This document shows, piece after piece, positions 1-10,246 of a DNA stretch of 64,000 bases. Source of the stretch: JALOLG01 sp963722415 (GTDB lineage: Bacteria; Actinomycetota; Acidimicrobiia; Acidimicrobiales; Ilumatobacteraceae); NCBI GenBank assembly GCA_963722415.1, contig CAVRNI010000026.1:62001-126000 (forward strand), in the 5' to 3' direction. The stretch's first letter is position 1, and each line of letters opens with the position of its first letter. The position numbers were made by a program, and so were the translations under genes. The notes beneath the pieces were generated by a model, which was not told the origin of the DNA, searched no databases, and was given only the letters and a program-made list of their open reading frames with translations.

Positions 1-1
1 G

Positions 2-1627
2 TTCGCGCTCGGCGGGCAGACCGCGGCCGAGAGCTACCTGAACACCGACGCCATCCTCGGCGCGATCCGTGACAGTGGCGCCGACGGCGTCCACCCCGGT
101 TACGGCTTCTTCTCCGAGAACGCCGACTTCGCCACCGCGATCACCGACATGGGCGTGGCGTTCATCGGCCCGCCGCCATCGGCCATCACCGAGATGGGCG
201 ACAAGGTCTCGAGCCGGCTCGCCGCCCAACGCGGCGGCGCTCCGATCGTGCCCGGCACCACCGAGTTCGCGAAGGGTCCGGACGACATCGTGGCGTTCGG
301 CGAGGCCAACGGCTGGCCGATCGCGATCAAGGCTGCCTTCGGCGGTGGTGGCCGAGGGATGAAGGTCGTGGAATCGGCGGCCGAGGTGGCCGACGCGATG
401 GCGAGCGCGCAGCGCGAGGCGAAGAGCTTCTTCGGTCGCGACGAGGTGTACGTCGAGCGGTACCTCACGTGGCCACGCCACGTCGAGGTGCAGATCGTCG
501 GCGATCAACACGGCGACGTGGTGTGGGTCTCGACACGCGACTGCTCGGCGCAACGACGCCACCAGAAGTTGATCGAGGAGGCGCCCGCACCCGGACTCCC
601 CGACGGGGTCGAGGCGGCGATGGGCGACGCCGCGGTCAAGGCCGCCAAGGCGGTCGGCTACTACAACGCCGGGACCGTCGAGTTCATCTACCAGGACGGT
701 GACTTCTTCTTCCTCGAGATGAACACCCGCCTCCAGGTCGAGCACCCCGTCACCGAGGTGATCACCGGTCTCGACCTCGTCGAGTGGCAGATCCGGGTCG
801 CCTCCGGCGAGCCCCTGCCGCTCACCCAGGAGGAGGTGCTCGCGCTCCGGCGCGGCCACGGCATCGAGATCCGCATCAACGCCGAGGACCCGGCTGGCGG
901 ACGCTTCCTCCCGTCGCCCGGCCGGATCACCAAGCTCGTCGCACCCGACGGGTTCGGTGTCCGTTTCGACAGCGGCTACGAGTCGGGCGACGAGATCAGC
1001 CAGTTCTACGACAACCTCGTCGGCAAGGTCATCGTCTGGGGCAAGGACCGCGACACCGCGATCGCGCGTGCTGTCCGGGCGCTGGAGGAGATGACGGTCG
1101 AAGGTGTCGCCACGACGATCCCGGCCGATCTGGCGATCCTGCGCCACCCCGACTTCGTCGCCGTCGAGCACTCGACGCGGTGGGTCGAGCAGAACCTCGA
1201 CCTGTCCGGCCTGGCGCCGGCCGGGCCTTCGTCGCCGGAGGCAGGCGCCGACGACGAGCCGACCGAACCGCTGGTCCAGCGGCGAACGACGGTCGAGGTC
1301 AACGGCAAACGCTTCGATGTGACGGTGTGGGTGCCCGAAGGGGCGACCACCGCCACGCCGGCCAAGGCCAAGCCGAGGCGATCCGCCGCAGGCAGCGGCG
1401 CAGCCGGCGGCGGGAGCGGCGATGTGACCGTCCCGATGCAGGGAACGATCGTCAAGGTGCTCGTGGAGGTCGGTCAGGCGGTCGAGGTCGGCCAGGGCAT
1501 CGTCGTGCTCGAGGCGATGAAGATGGAGAACCAGATCAACGCCGAGAAGGCCGGCACGATCAAGGCCATCAAGGTCGTGCCCGGCGACACCGTGGGCGGC
1601 GGCGACGTTGTCGCCGTCATCGAGTGA
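2..1627 (+). CDS. Acetyl/propionyl-CoA carboxylase alpha chain (biotin carboxylase + biotin carrier), 5' partial
   Basis: The reading frame is open from base 2, so the N-terminus lies outside the window. The visible part starts in the biotin-carboxylase N-domain (HPGYGFFSEN), continues through the ATP-grasp domain (AAFGGGGRGMK, EMNTRLQVEHPVTE) and the C-domain (GHGIEIRINAEDP), then a linker and a C-terminal biotinyl domain with EAMKMEN, whose Lys should carry biotin. By family knowledge the protein carboxylates biotin with ATP and bicarbonate and works with a separate carboxyltransferase beta chain, which is not in the window. Acetyl- versus propionyl-CoA specificity cannot be read here. The stop overlaps the hutH start (GTGA), so it may be cotranscribed with the hut genes. 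Confidence 0.93.
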   Translation, partial: FALGGQTAAESYLNTDAILGAIRDSGADGVHPGYGFFSENADFATAITDMGVAFIGPPPSAITEMGDKVSSRLAAQRGGAPIVPGTTEFAKGPDDIVAFGEANGWPIAIKAAFGGGGRGMKVVESAAEVADAMASAQREAKSFFGRDEVYVERYLTWPRHVEVQIVGDQHGDVVWVSTRDCSAQRRHQKLIEEAPAPGLPDGVEAAMGDAAVKAAKAVGYYNAGTVEFIYQDGDFFFLEMNTRLQVEHPVTEVITGLDLVEWQIRVASGEPLPLTQEEVLALRRGHGIEIRINAEDPAGGRFLPSPGRITKLVAPDGFGVRFDSGYESGDEISQFYDNLVGKVIVWGKDRDTAIARAVRALEEMTVEGVATTIPADLAILRHPDFVAVEHSTRWVEQNLDLSGLAPAGPSSPEAGADDEPTEPLVQRRTTVEVNGKRFDVTVWVPEGATTATPAKAKPRRSAAGSGAAGGGSGDVTVPMQGTIVKVLVEVGQAVEVGQGIVVLEAMKMENQINAEKAGTIKAIKVVPGDTVGGGDVVAVIE

Positions 1628-3174
1628 CCCTCCCCCTCCACCCGATCGAGATCAGGGGCGCCGGGCTGTCGATCGCCGATGTCGTCGCCGTCGCCCGGCA
1701 CGACACCCCGGTCAGCTTGGCCGACTCGGCCCGTGAGGAGATGGTCCGGTCAGCCACCCTCGTCGACGGCTTCATCGCCGGCGACCGTCCGGTCTACGGC
1801 GTCACCACCGGGTTCGGCTCGCTCGCCGACACCGTGATCCCGCACGAGCGCACCAGCGAGTTGCAGGTGGCCCTCATCCGCTCCCATGCGGCCGGCATGG
1901 GCGAGCCGGTCGAGCGCGAGGTCGTGCGGGCGATGCTCCTGTTGCGCGCCAGGAGCCTCGCGATGGGCCGGTCGGGCGCCCGCCCGTTGCTGGTCGACCA
2001 GCAGTTGGCGCTGCTCAACGCCGGCCTGACGCCCCTCGTGCCCGAGCACGGCTCGCTCGGGGCCAGCGGCGACCTGGCGCCACTCGCCCACTGCGCGCTG
2101 GCGATGATCGGCGAGGGCCATGTCACGATCGACGGGAACATCACGTCGTCCGACGAGGCGCTCGCCGGCGCCGGCATCGAGCCGGTGGTGCTCCGCGCCA
2201 AGGAGGGGCTGGCCCTCATCAACGGCACCGACGGCATCCTGGGGATGCTCTCGCTGGCGATCACCGACCTCGAGGTCCTCGCCCGCCTCGCCGACGTGAC
2301 GGCCGCGATGAGCGTCGAGGCGTTGCTCGGCACCGACCGCGCGTTCGCCGCCGATCTGCAGGCGTTGCGGCCGCAGGTCGGGCAGGCCGTCAGCGCGGCC
2401 AACCTGCGCCGCCTGCTCGCCGGTTCGGCGATCGTGGCCAGCCACCGCGAGGGCGATCCCCGGGTGCAGGACGCCTACTCCTTGCGGTGCACGCCGCAGG
2501 TGCACGGTGCCGCGCTCGACACCATCGCCCACGCCCGCACGATCGCCGAGCGCGAGCTCGACGCCGCGATCGACAACCCGATGATCCTGCCCGACGGGCG
2601 GGTCGAGTCGTGTGGCAACTTCCATGGCGCACCGCTGGGCTTCGTGTGCGACTTCCTCGCGATCGCGGTGTCGGAGCTGTCGGCGATCAGCGAACGCCGT
2701 ACCGACCGGCTCCTCGACGCCACCCGATCGCACGGCCTGCCGCCGTTCCTCGCGCCCGATCCTGGCGTCAACTCGGGGATGATGATCGCCCACTACACGC
2801 AGGCCGCGATGGCGACGGAGAACAAGCGCCTCGCGGTGCCGGCGAGTGTCGACTCGCTGCCGACGAGCGCGATGCAGGAGGACCACGTGTCGATGGCGTG
2901 GTCGGCCGCCCGCAAGCTGCGCCGCAGCGTCGACAACCTGCGCCGGGTGCTGGCCGTCGAGTTCGTGTGCGCGGCGCGTGGGATCGATCTGCGGGCGCCC
3001 CTCGAACCGGCCGCCGGCACAGGCGCCGCCGTCGGCGCCCTGCGCGGGCGGGTCGACGGCGCCGGGCCCGATCGGTGGCTGTCGCCCGAGCTCGGTGCGG
3101 CCGAGGATCTGATGCGCTCTGGCGCCGTGCTGGACGCGGTGGAGTCAGCGATCGGAACGCTCGATGTGGTGTAG
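1624..3174 (+). CDS. hutH: Histidine ammonia-lyase
   Basis: Encodes about 516 residues, the normal length for HutH. It shows the Ala-Ser-Gly triad that cyclises to the MIO cofactor (GSLGASGD, residues about 147-149), the catalytic Tyr region YGVTTGFG (about residue 58) and the family block TENKRLAVPASVDS. It converts L-histidine to urocanate and ammonia, the first step of histidine degradation, in the cytosol. I chose the GTG at 1624 because it overlaps the upstream stop as GTGA and places the first conserved residues at the usual distance. It heads the coupled series hutH-hutU-deformylase-hutF-hutI. Confidence 0.95.
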   Translation: MTLPLHPIEIRGAGLSIADVVAVARHDTPVSLADSAREEMVRSATLVDGFIAGDRPVYGVTTGFGSLADTVIPHERTSELQVALIRSHAAGMGEPVEREVVRAMLLLRARSLAMGRSGARPLLVDQQLALLNAGLTPLVPEHGSLGASGDLAPLAHCALAMIGEGHVTIDGNITSSDEALAGAGIEPVVLRAKEGLALINGTDGILGMLSLAITDLEVLARLADVTAAMSVEALLGTDRAFAADLQALRPQVGQAVSAANLRRLLAGSAIVASHREGDPRVQDAYSLRCTPQVHGAALDTIAHARTIAERELDAAIDNPMILPDGRVESCGNFHGAPLGFVCDFLAIAVSELSAISERRTDRLLDATRSHGLPPFLAPDPGVNSGMMIAHYTQAAMATENKRLAVPASVDSLPTSAMQEDHVSMAWSAARKLRRSVDNLRRVLAVEFVCAARGIDLRAPLEPAAGTGAAVGALRGRVDGAGPDRWLSPELGAAEDLMRSGAVLDAVESAIGTLDVV

Positions 3175-3201
3175 ACGCCCAAGGTTGCTCTGGAGGACGC
3201 G

Positions 3202-4863
<1,662 letters not shown>

Positions 4864-4865
4864 AG

Positions 4866-5441
4866 GTGGCCGTTCGGGAGATCCTCACCGTGGGGCATCC
4901 GGTGCTGCGCGAGCGGGCGCGGGAGGTGTCGGCCGACGAGCTCGCCGGCCACGAGATGCAGACGTTGATCGACGACCTCATCGACACCATGCACGCCGCC
5001 AACGGCGCCGGGATCGCGGCTCCGCAGATCGGTGTGTCGGTGCGCATCGCCACGATCGAGGTGAACCACAACCCGCGCTACCCGTACAAGCCGCCGATCC
5101 CGCTCACGGTCGTGGTCAATCCGGTGATCGAACCGATCGACGACGAGCAGGTCGAGATCAACGAGGGCTGCCTGTCGGTTCCGAACCTGCGGGGCAACGT
5201 GATGCGCGCGGTCAACATCCGCGTCCGCTCGCTCGACCGCGACGGCGGCGAACACGACGAGATCAAGCGCGGTCTCACCGCCGGCACGTATCAACACGAG
5301 TGCGATCACCTCGACGGGATGCTCTTCCTCGATCGCGTCCACGACACCCGGTCGCTGACGACGTGGGAGCAGTTCGAGCTCCATCACCGCGACGCGTTCG
5401 TGAGCCGGATCACCGAGTTCGTCCGCCGGGTCGGTTCGTGA
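4866..5441 (+). CDS. Peptide-deformylase-family hydrolase inside the hut operon
   Basis: Encodes 191 residues with all three peptide-deformylase motifs: GAGIAAPQ (about 47-54), EGCLS (Cys about 102) and QHECDH (His about 144 and 148). These supply the Cys-His-His metal site and the catalytic Glu. Canonical PDF removes the N-formyl group from nascent proteins. Here the gene sits between hutU and hutF, starting at GTG 4866 two bases after the hutU stop and overlapping the hutF start. The HutF branch yields N-formylglutamate, normally deformylated by HutG, and no HutG is visible. A role on N-formylglutamate is therefore a plausible inference but unproven. An ordinary housekeeping def captured in the operon is the alternative. 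Confidence 0.85.
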   Translation: MAVREILTVGHPVLRERAREVSADELAGHEMQTLIDDLIDTMHAANGAGIAAPQIGVSVRIATIEVNHNPRYPYKPPIPLTVVVNPVIEPIDDEQVEINEGCLSVPNLRGNVMRAVNIRVRSLDRDGGEHDEIKRGLTAGTYQHECDHLDGMLFLDRVHDTRSLTTWEQFELHHRDAFVSRITEFVRRVGS

Positions 5442-6773
5442 CGACGAGCTACTGGTGCGAGCTGGCGTGGCTCGGCGGCGACACCGTCACCGCCGGTGTT
5501 TCGATCGACGTCGATGGTGATCGCATCACGGCCGTGCGCCCAGCCGTCACCGAACCGCCTCCGACCGCGACCCGCCTCGCGGGCCTCACCCTGCCGGGAC
5601 TCGCCAACGCCCACAGTCACGCCTTCCACCGGCTGTTGCGGGGTGCCACCCAGATCGGCGTCGGCTCGTTCTGGACGTGGCGCGAGCAGATGTACGCGGC
5701 GGCCGAGCACTTGACGCCGGAGTCGTACCACCGGCTCGCGACGGCGGTGTTCGGTGAGATGGCGCTCGCCGGCATCACGTGCGTCGGCGAGTTCCACTAC
5801 GTCCACCATGACGCCGGCGGGGTGCCGTACGACGATGCAGAACGCGATGGGGGCGGCGCTGATCGCCGCCGCCGCGACGGCCGGCATTCGCATCACGTTG
5901 CTCGACACCTGTTACCTGCACGGCGGCATCGGGGTCGAGCTGGATCCGGTTCAACGGCGCTTCGGCGACGGCGATGCGCTCGGGTGGGCGACGCGCGCCT
6001 CGGACCTCGACCGGTTGACATCGGCGACGGCGCGCGTCGGCGCCGCGATCCACTCCGTGCGGGCGGTCGACCCAGCGTCGGCCGAGGTCGTCGGGGCGTG
6101 GGCCGCGGAGCGCGACGTTCCGTTGCACTGCCACGTTTCGGAGCAGCCGGCCGAGAACGAACAGTGCGTCGCCGCGTACGGCGTCACACCCGTCGGCCTC
6201 CTCGACCGGCACGGATTGCTCGGCGAGCGCTTCAGCGCCGTCCACGCGACCCATCTCACCGACGCCGACGTCGTCACGCTGGGTGCCAGCCGATCGACGG
6301 TGTGCCTGTGCCCGACGACCGAGCGCGACCTCGCCGACGGCATCGGCCCGGCGCGGGCACTGCGCGACGCTGGATCGGCGCTCGCCCTCGGCTCCGACTC
6401 ACATGCCGTGATCGACCTGTTCGAGGAGTCGCGTGCGGTGGAGCACCACGAGAGGTTGGCGAGCCTCGTGCGCGGCAACCACGACGCGCCGAGCCTGCTG
6501 CGGGCGGCCACTGCCAACGGATACACCAGCCTCGGCTGGCCGGAGGGCGGGCGGCTGGAGGTGGGTGCGCTGGCCGACCTGTGCACGGTGCGCCTCGATT
6601 CGGTGCGGTTGGCCGGCGCCCGCCGCGAGCAGTTGCTCGAGTCGGTGGTGTTCGCGGCGTCGGCGGCCGACGTCGACCACGTCGTCGTCGGCGGAGACGT
6701 GATCGTCCGTGACGGCACTCACGTACGTCTCGATGTGGCAGCCGACTTGGCGCGCGCCGCGGAGGCCGTGTGA
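5438..6773 (+). CDS. hutF: Formimidoylglutamate deiminase, with an apparent frameshift
   Basis: This amidohydrolase-fold enzyme converts N-formimidoyl-glutamate to N-formylglutamate and ammonia. The N-terminal part is in one frame (metal motif ANAHSHAFHR, then GEFHYVHHD) and the rest in the +1 frame, from about 5840 (NAMGAALIAAA, LDTCYLHGG, LHCHVSEQ, ATHLTDAD, LGSDSHAVID). All zinc ligands are present once the frames are joined. One surplus base near 5836-5845 explains the break. It is either a real mutation or a sequence error, and I favour error because many genes here show the same thing. The GTG start at 5438 overlaps the upstream stop, and the stop overlaps hutI. Confidence 0.88.
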
Positions 6774-7957
6774 CGACCACCGTGCTCGACCACATCGGCG
6801 TCCTGGTGACGAACGACGCGGCCAACGGTGGGGATGGGGATGCGGGTGCGCTCGGCGCGCTCACCGACGCCCACGTCGTGTTCGACGGCCCGTCGATCAT
6901 CGGCGTCGGCACCGGCCGCGCGCCAGCCGCCGACCAGCGGATCGACGCCGGCGGGCGGTGCGTGCTGCCCGGCTTCGTCGACAGCCACACGCATCTCGTG
7001 TTCGCCGGCGACCGTTCCTCGGAGTTCGCATCGCGCATGGCCGGCCGCCCGTACGAGGCCGGGGGCATCAACGTGACGGTCGGCGCCACCCGGGCAGCGT
7101 CCGACGCGACGTTGCGGTCCCTCGCCGCTGCACGGCGCGACGAGGGACGCCGCGCCGGCATCACGACGACGGAGATCAAGTCCGGTTACGGGCTCACGGC
7201 GATCGACGAGGCCAGGTGCCTCCGGATCGCCGGCGAGCTCACGGGCGAGACGACGTTCCTGGGTGCGCACGTCGTGCCGCCCGAGTACACCGATCGTGCC
7301 GACGCGTACGTCGAGCACCTCTGCGACGAGATGCTCCCCGCGTGCGCGCCCCACGCCCGCTGGATCGATGCGTTCTGCGAGACCGGCGCGTTCGACGCCG
7401 ATCAATGCCGCGCCGTGCTCGACGCCGGGCGGGCCGCCGGGCTCGGGCTCCGACTCCACGCCAACCAGCTCGGGCCCGGTCCGGGAGTCGCCCTTGCCGT
7501 CGAGACGGGCTGCGCCTCCGCCGATCACTGCACGTACCTCACCGACGCCGACGTCGAGGCGCTGGCGGGCGGATCCACCGTGGCGACGTTCCTTCCGGCG
7601 ACCGACTTCTCGACACGCCAGCCGTACCCGGACGCCCGTCGCGTCATCGACGCCGGAGCCCAGGTGGCGATCGCGACCAACTGCAACCCGGGCTCGAGCT
7701 ACACGACGTCGATGTCGTTCTGCATCGCGCTCGCCGTGCGCGACATGCACATGACGCCCGAGGAGGCCGTGGCGGCGGCAACCGTCGGCGGGGCGAGAGC
7801 GCTCCGGCGCGACGACGTCGGGCGGATCGCGCCCGGCTGCCGCGCCGATCTCGTGATCCTCGACGCGCCGAGCTACACCCACCTCGTCTACCGGCCAGGC
7901 GTGCCGTTGATCGCCGTCACGATCGAGGCCGGCGAGACCGTCTGGCAGTCGCCGTAG
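6770..7957 (+). CDS. hutI: Imidazolonepropionase
   Basis: Encodes 395 residues, typical for HutI. Amidohydrolase metal motif DSHTHLVFAGDR, the block GITTTEIKSGYGL, LHANQL, the His in ASADHCTYL and the Asn-rich NCNPGSS are all present. It hydrolyses 4-imidazolone-5-propionate to N-formimidoyl-glutamate, linking HutU to HutF. The GTG start overlaps the hutF stop as GTGA. It is the last gene of the operon; a strong hairpin lies immediately downstream, before the convergent DUF899 gene. Confidence 0.95.
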   Translation: MTTTVLDHIGVLVTNDAANGGDGDAGALGALTDAHVVFDGPSIIGVGTGRAPAADQRIDAGGRCVLPGFVDSHTHLVFAGDRSSEFASRMAGRPYEAGGINVTVGATRAASDATLRSLAAARRDEGRRAGITTTEIKSGYGLTAIDEARCLRIAGELTGETTFLGAHVVPPEYTDRADAYVEHLCDEMLPACAPHARWIDAFCETGAFDADQCRAVLDAGRAAGLGLRLHANQLGPGPGVALAVETGCASADHCTYLTDADVEALAGGSTVATFLPATDFSTRQPYPDARRVIDAGAQVAIATNCNPGSSYTTSMSFCIALAVRDMHMTPEEAVAAATVGGARALRRDDVGRIAPGCRADLVILDAPSYTHLVYRPGVPLIAVTIEAGETVWQSP

Positions 7958-7971
7958 ACCACCCCACCGTT

Positions 7972-8015
7972 CTGTCTGCGTCAGATGCCGCGATGCGCGT
8001 ATCTGAAGCAGACAG
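7972..8015. terminator. Hairpin between convergent hutI and DUF899 genes
   Basis: The arms CTGTCTGCGTCAGAT (7972-7986) and ATCTGAAGCAGACAG (8001-8015) pair over 14 of 15 positions around a 14-base loop. The site lies exactly between two convergent stops, as expected of a bidirectional terminator. There is no U-tract. A second short hairpin (CCGG..CCGG) follows at about 8018-8032. Confidence 0.6.
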
Positions 8016-8033
8016 TTCCGGGGTTGAACCGGG

Positions 8034-8777
8034 TCAGGACGCGAAATCGGGTGTCGCCGACCGGGCCGACTCGCTGCGTCCCTTCGGCTCCTCCCACTCC
8101 TCCTGACGGCCGAGCGCGGTCAGGTCGAGGAAGTAGTAGGAACCACCCGTCGACTCGAGCCCGCGGGCGTACTGGGAGTACGTGTGGAACACCCGGCCGT
8201 CGACCTGGAGGAAGCAGCTGCGGCCCGGCATCTCGAAGGGTTGGTCGGAGTTGAAGAAGTCCGAACCCATGGCCTCGTACTCGGCCTTGGTGCGGAAGTT
8301 GTACTGCCCGTTGCCGGCCTTCTCGTCGATCGTGACCCCGAAGTCGTAGTTGAAGTCGGTCCCGAACGACGAGTACCAGGGCAGGTCCCAACCCTGCAGC
8401 GCCTTCCAGCGCTCGAGCTTGGCCAGCGGAGCGCGCGACACCATCGCGTAGCTCGTGTCGCGGGTGTGGAGGTGGTCGATGAAACCCGGCGAGATCTCGA
8501 CGGTGCCGGATGTGCAGCTCGGGCATCCGTCCTCCCACTCCGGATCGAACATGAAGTGGTAGATGATCAGTTGCCGGCGTCCCTCGAACATGTCGATCAG
8601 GCGCACGGCGCCGTTCGGGCCGTCGAACACGTAGTCCTTGTCGATCTCGACCATCGGCAGGTTGCGGCGCTCGGTGTTGAGCGCGTCGCGCTGCTTGGTC
8701 ATGTCCTTCTCTTTGGCGAGCAATGCGGTCCGAGCGGCGAGCCACTCGTCTCGTGTGGCGATGTTTGGGAGGGTCAT
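8034..8777 (-). CDS. DUF899 family thioredoxin-like protein
   Basis: Encodes about 247 residues of the DUF899 family. It begins with the typical LPNIATRDEWLAAR helix and the block MVEIDKDYVFDGPNG, followed by a thioredoxin-like core with MFDPEWEDGCPSCT. The CPSC-like pair resembles a redox centre. The biochemical role of the family is poorly defined; members are often annotated as predicted dithiol-disulfide oxidoreductases. I chose the ATG at 8777, preceded by AAAGGAA, over the ORF start 18 bases upstream because family members begin here. It lies 81 bases downstream of the flavoprotein gene on the same strand. Confidence 0.85.
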   Translation of the reverse strand: MTLPNIATRDEWLAARTALLAKEKDMTKQRDALNTERRNLPMVEIDKDYVFDGPNGAVRLIDMFEGRRQLIIYHFMFDPEWEDGCPSCTSGTVEISPGFIDHLHTRDTSYAMVSRAPLAKLERWKALQGWDLPWYSSFGTDFNYDFGVTIDEKAGNGQYNFRTKAEYEAMGSDFFNSDQPFEMPGRSCFLQVDGRVFHTYSQYARGLESTGGSYYFLDLTALGRQEEWEEPKGRSESARSATPDFAS

Positions 8778-8858
8778 GTGGTTCCTTTGGGTCACGGGCG
8801 CGCGTCGCCCACATTGATCAGACTCGCGGACGACCCGGAACTGATCGGGACCGCGCGA

Positions 8859-10231
8859 CTACTCGGCGGCGTCGACGAGCGCCTCGGCGAGCGCCGGGTG
8901 CACCAGCAGGCTCTCGACGATGTCGCTGACCTTCAGGTTGGCCGTCACCGCGAGGGCGATCACCGAGATCAGCTCCGCGGCGTGGCGTCCGACGATCGAC
9001 CCGCCGAGCACGACCCCGGTCGCCGGGTCGGAGATGATCTTCACGAAGCCCCGCGAATCGTTGTTGATCAGGGCCTTCGGAGTGGCGGAGAACGGCACCT
9101 TCGTGACGCGGATCTTGCGGCCGACGGCGAACGCCTCGGCTTCGGCGAGGCCGACGTCGGCGATCTCGGGCTCGGTGAAGATCGCCGAGGCCGCCTTGTC
9201 GTAGTCGAGGTGGCGGTGCTCGCGGGTGTGCAGGCCCATCACGTGCTCGGCCACCTTGCGGCCCTGCATGGCGGCCACCGACGACAGCGGGAGCTTGCCG
9301 CTCACGTCGCCGGCCGCGTAGATGTGGGGCTGGTTGGTGACGCAGTGCTGGTTGATCGGGATGTAGCCACCGACGTCGACCTCCACACCGGCGACATCGA
9401 GTCCGAGCCCCTCCGTGTTCGGCACCGAGCCGATGGCGAGCACGGCGTGGGTCGACCTGACGGTGCGACCGTCGTCGCAACTGATGATGACGTGATCGCC
9501 GTGCTCGTCGTCGACGGTCCGCTCGATCGACGTCGCCCGTGCGCCCTTCAGCAGGCGTACGCCGCGGGCGAGGAAGTCCTCCTCGAGGACGGCCGCGACC
9601 TCGGGGTCCTTGCCGGGGAGCACCTGCTGGCGGCTCACGACGAGCGTCACCGCGGCGCCGAACGACGAGAACATGTGGACGAACTCGACACCCGTCACGC
9701 CCGACCCGACGACGGTCACGCTCTCGGGGAACGTCTTGGGTGGGTAGCAGTCGCGCGTGGTGAGGATGCGGTCGCCGTCGGGGAAGCACCAGTCGGGCAC
9801 GCGGGGCTTCGAACCGGTCGACACGAGCGGCGCAGTCGAACCCGAGCTCCTGCGTGCCCTCGGCGGTCTCGACCGTCAACGTGTTCGGGCCCGTGAACCG
9901 CGCGACGCCACGGATCAACTCGACACCCTGACTCTCGAGCAGCGTCGTCGTGGCCTTCTGGAGGTGCGACTTGATGCCCTCGATGCGGGAGATCAGGCCC
10001 TCGACGTCGACCTCCGGATGCGTCGGTTCGAGACCCATGCCGTCGATGCGGCGGGAGAAGCTCATCGCGCCGCCGGTCGCGATCATCGTCTTCGACGGGA
10101 TGCAGTCCCACAGGTGCGCGGCGCCACCGATCACGTCCCGTTCGATCATCGTGACCTCGCGCACCGAGGCGGGCGGCATAGGTGGCGGCGGTGTTGCCTG
10201 CCGGTCCACCCCCGACGATGACAAAGCGCAT
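8859..10231 (-). CDS. LpdA-type FAD pyridine-nucleotide oxidoreductase, two apparent frameshifts
   Basis: Joining three frames gives about 457 residues with the FAD site RFVIVGGGPAGNTAA, the segment GGAAHLWDCIPSK, the NAD(P) site VVGSGVTGVEF, the second FAD motif HIYAAGDVSG and the C-terminal interface domain. The redox segment lacks the first Cys of the CxxxxC pair found in true dihydrolipoamide dehydrogenases. The same loss occurs in mycobacterial LpdA (Rv3303c), a quinone reductase, so I infer quinone or similar reduction. One surplus base near 10160 and another near 9830 break the frame. The gene starts 16 bases after the M15 peptidase stop and is probably cotranscribed with it. Confidence 0.8.
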
Positions 10232-10246
10232 GGTCACGCCGACAGG

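Noticed and set aside
1750..2886. Long open frame antisense to hutH
   Set aside because: Arg/His/Gly-rich shadow of a GC-rich gene, without domain features; the sense frame has the MIO triad.
5438..6773. Programmed ribosomal frameshifting in hutF and other genes
   Set aside because: No common slippery heptamer or downstream pseudoknot is apparent, and unrelated genes show the same +1 break, so error is simpler.
8184..9896. 570-codon plus-strand frame over the DUF899 and LpdA-like genes
   Set aside because: Low-information Val/Gly/Arg/His-rich translation, antisense to recognisable proteins.
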